From Chitinivibrionales bacterium (GTDB lineage: Bacteria > Fibrobacterota > Chitinivibrionia > Chitinivibrionales > WJKA01), in contig WJLZ01000185.1 of assembly GCA_014728215.1 (NCBI GenBank), positions 62,001 through 126,000 on the forward strand: 64,000 nt of DNA. Reading direction: 5' to 3'. Below are positions 62,816 through 64,000 of the stretch, piece by piece. A program made the position numbers and the translations under genes. Every line of letters starts with the position of its first letter. Within the stretch, counting starts at the first letter, position 1. The notes beneath the pieces are model-generated. The model worked only from the letters and a program-made list of their open reading frames with translations. It had not been told where the DNA came from and ran no database searches.

Positions 62816-63319
62816 CTAGCTCTCCCTTTCCATAACTGCAAAATTCATTTTGTTGTATCCGACTTTGCCGCAGGTAGTCATAACCTTATAGAGTATGTCA
62901 AATTCAATGTTTTTGTCAACCTGAATAATGACTTTGCCCTCGACCTGATTCAAGGCTCCCAATCGAACCATTTCCTCCTCAGAGGCATAATGTCCTTTTA
63001 ATGCTTCTTCAAGCTTGGGTTCCACAGGAACGGGATTATCAAGGGGTATATTCTTCACATCCTCGGTCGGTACTGTCGGCACATTGTCGACAAGTATCAT
63101 ATCATTGGTTACCGCAAGCTGAAGATTTACTTCTTTCGGTCTTTTTTTGGACACCGAATTCGGCAACACAAGATTATCCGCATTTGTGAGAATAGCTCCC
63201 TCAGCAGCAAATTGCTTTAAAAGGAAGACTACAAGAATCGTAAACATGTCCATCATGGACGTGATCTGCAGTCCCGCCTTTTTATTTGTCTTTTTACCTC
63301 TACCTCGTTGTTTAGCCAT
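62816..63319 (-). CDS. exbD: ExbD/TolR-family energy transducer
   Basis: The 167-aa protein has a basic N-terminus (KQRGRGKKTNKKAG), one membrane helix with the ion-path Asp in SMMDMFTILVVFLLK, and a periplasmic domain containing LAVTNDMILVDN, then KVIIQVDKNIEFDILYKVMTTCG, typical of ExbD. A 40-residue insert rich in Pro and acidic residues is unusual. GAGAGG precedes the ATG used. It lies between a second ExbD-like gene and the TonB-like gene. Confidence 0.9.
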   Translation of the reverse strand: MAKQRGRGKKTNKKAGLQITSMMDMFTILVVFLLKQFAAEGAILTNADNLVLPNSVSKKRPKEVNLQLAVTNDMILVDNVPTVPTEDVKNIPLDNPVPVEPKLEEALKGHYASEEEMVRLGALNQVEGKVIIQVDKNIEFDILYKVMTTCGKVGYNKMNFAVMERES

Positions 63320-63377
63320 ACAAACCTCTCTGGTTGGCAATAAATACGTCTTTCCCGGGTTTTATGCCAAAAGCCAA

Positions 63378-64000
63378 TTACGCTCTCAATTTTGCAATAG
63401 AGATATTCGGAAATTCGGCTTCCCGAGCAGCATCCATGATCTGTATGATTTTATCATACAAGACCTGGTTTTCTGCAGCAATAATAATATCCTCCCCATC
63501 CTCTGCATCCTTAAACCGTTCTTTCACTTTTGAGAGACGGTTCTTGAGTTGATCATAAACCGACATGGGTTTCAGCTCAAACTCTGCAGGATTACTGACA
63601 ATAATCAGCCTTCGAGGAGTGCTGAGAGCATAGACAGAATCTCCGGGTTGTACCTGCTCAATTGGAACGCCGTCAAGATCTGTTACCATTTCGCCATATT
63701 GTGTATAGAGGGTTTTCTTTACATCCTGGTAACCTTCATCGCACGCATACAGATAAATGTCGTAACGTTCATAAATCTCAAGCGGCCTTCCGGTTTTGGG
63801 GTGCTTCGGAGGCTCCGGATCAGACGGATCGTAACTTACCGTTAATTCGATACCGTCATCTTTTGTAATATAATGATGGTATTCTTTATAAAACAACGAT
63901 GGCAGAAAACCACCCTTTGCACCAAGGGTGAGTACCGAATCGGTAATGATAGCGGTCAAAAGAAGTTTTTCTTCATCTTCTTTCGGCCGTTGTTTAACCG
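63378..64000 (-). CDS. Second ExbD/TolR-like protein, partial (5' end beyond right edge)
   Basis: The frame is open to the window edge, giving 206 codons without the start. The visible part begins RPKEDEEKLLLTAIITDSVLTLG, a membrane helix with an Asp in the place of the ExbD ion-path residue. The periplasmic part has two ExbD-like strands-helix units, the last being DIIIAAENQVLYDKIIQIMDAAREAEFPNISIA. It is probably paired with the other ExbD in one motor complex; an ExbB/TolQ gene should be just outside. Confidence 0.8.
   Translation of the reverse strand, partial: VKQRPKEDEEKLLLTAIITDSVLTLGAKGGFLPSLFYKEYHHYITKDDGIELTVSYDPSDPEPPKHPKTGRPLEIYERYDIYLYACDEGYQDVKKTLYTQYGEMVTDLDGVPIEQVQPGDSVYALSTPRRLIIVSNPAEFELKPMSVYDQLKNRLSKVKERFKDAEDGEDIIIAAENQVLYDKIIQIMDAAREAEFPNISIAKLRA

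Overview
The window looks like chromosome of a Gram-negative, largely anaerobic bacterium. Outer-membrane lipid transport (MlaEFD), an outer-membrane barrel protein, ExbD/TolR-type energisers and an AgmX/PglI-type TonB-like protein show two membranes. A NAD-linked [NiFe] hydrogenase, a ferredoxin and radical SAM chemistry point to anaerobic metabolism. The N-terminal ribosomal-L7/L12-like domain on the TonB-like protein together with the tandem ExbD genes suggests the FCB side of the tree, perhaps near Fibrobacterota, but this is an inference from gene style only. I saw no rRNA, tRNA, CRISPR array, phage or insertion sequence.

Region 1 (1-11 kb): the start of rtcB running off the left edge, a short MgtC, a CapA-like phosphoesterase, a three-BON protein, an alpha/beta hydrolase, and an operon of a ferritin-like protein, hoxFUYH and a pterin dehydratase. 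Region 2 (11-20 kb): a PRC-barrel protein, a small membrane protein, a complete N-type (probably Na+) ATPase operon in the order atpDCQRBEFAG, and pfkB. Region 3 (20-33 kb): aldo/keto reductase, mlaDFE and an AmrS-like radical SAM protein (one operon), a phosphodiesterase-nuclease fusion, prs, ferredoxin, a glycosyltransferase and a glycosidase-like protein. Region 4 (33-52 kb): regulators and envelope-stress genes, with four stand-alone receivers, an NtrC-type activator, a PAS-GAF histidine kinase, a PTS enzyme I-like protein, a site-2 protease, a sigma-70 factor, a six-BON periplasmic protein, HtrA, a mini-PDZ protein, PAC2 and FtsH. Region 5 (52-64 kb): more AT-rich and of different character, with a sulfotransferase, a Nudix hydrolase, a TPR protein, a sugar-type ABC transporter operon, an outer-membrane protein and the TonB/ExbD genes.

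The main discovery is regulatory. Sixteen sites with the sigma-54 architecture (GG, ten bases, GC) sit in intergenic DNA between 2 and 49 kb, each pointing at the next gene or operon. Nine match TGGCA-N6-TTGC exactly. They precede the MgtC, CapA and BON genes, the hydrogenase operon, the PRC/N-ATPase operon, amrS-mlaEFD, the glycosidase/glycosyltransferase pair, all four receivers, the site-2 protease, the mini-PDZ, HtrA, and the NtrC-type activator itself. The window therefore reads as one sigma-54 stress island: energy balance (hydrogenase, Na+ ATPase), membrane lipid upkeep (Mla), envelope proteostasis (HtrA, S2P, FtsH, BON) and its own control circuit. A 19-bp element ending in ATTTCGCAT recurs upstream of several of these promoters and could be the activator site. 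No such promoters were seen to the right of 49 kb.
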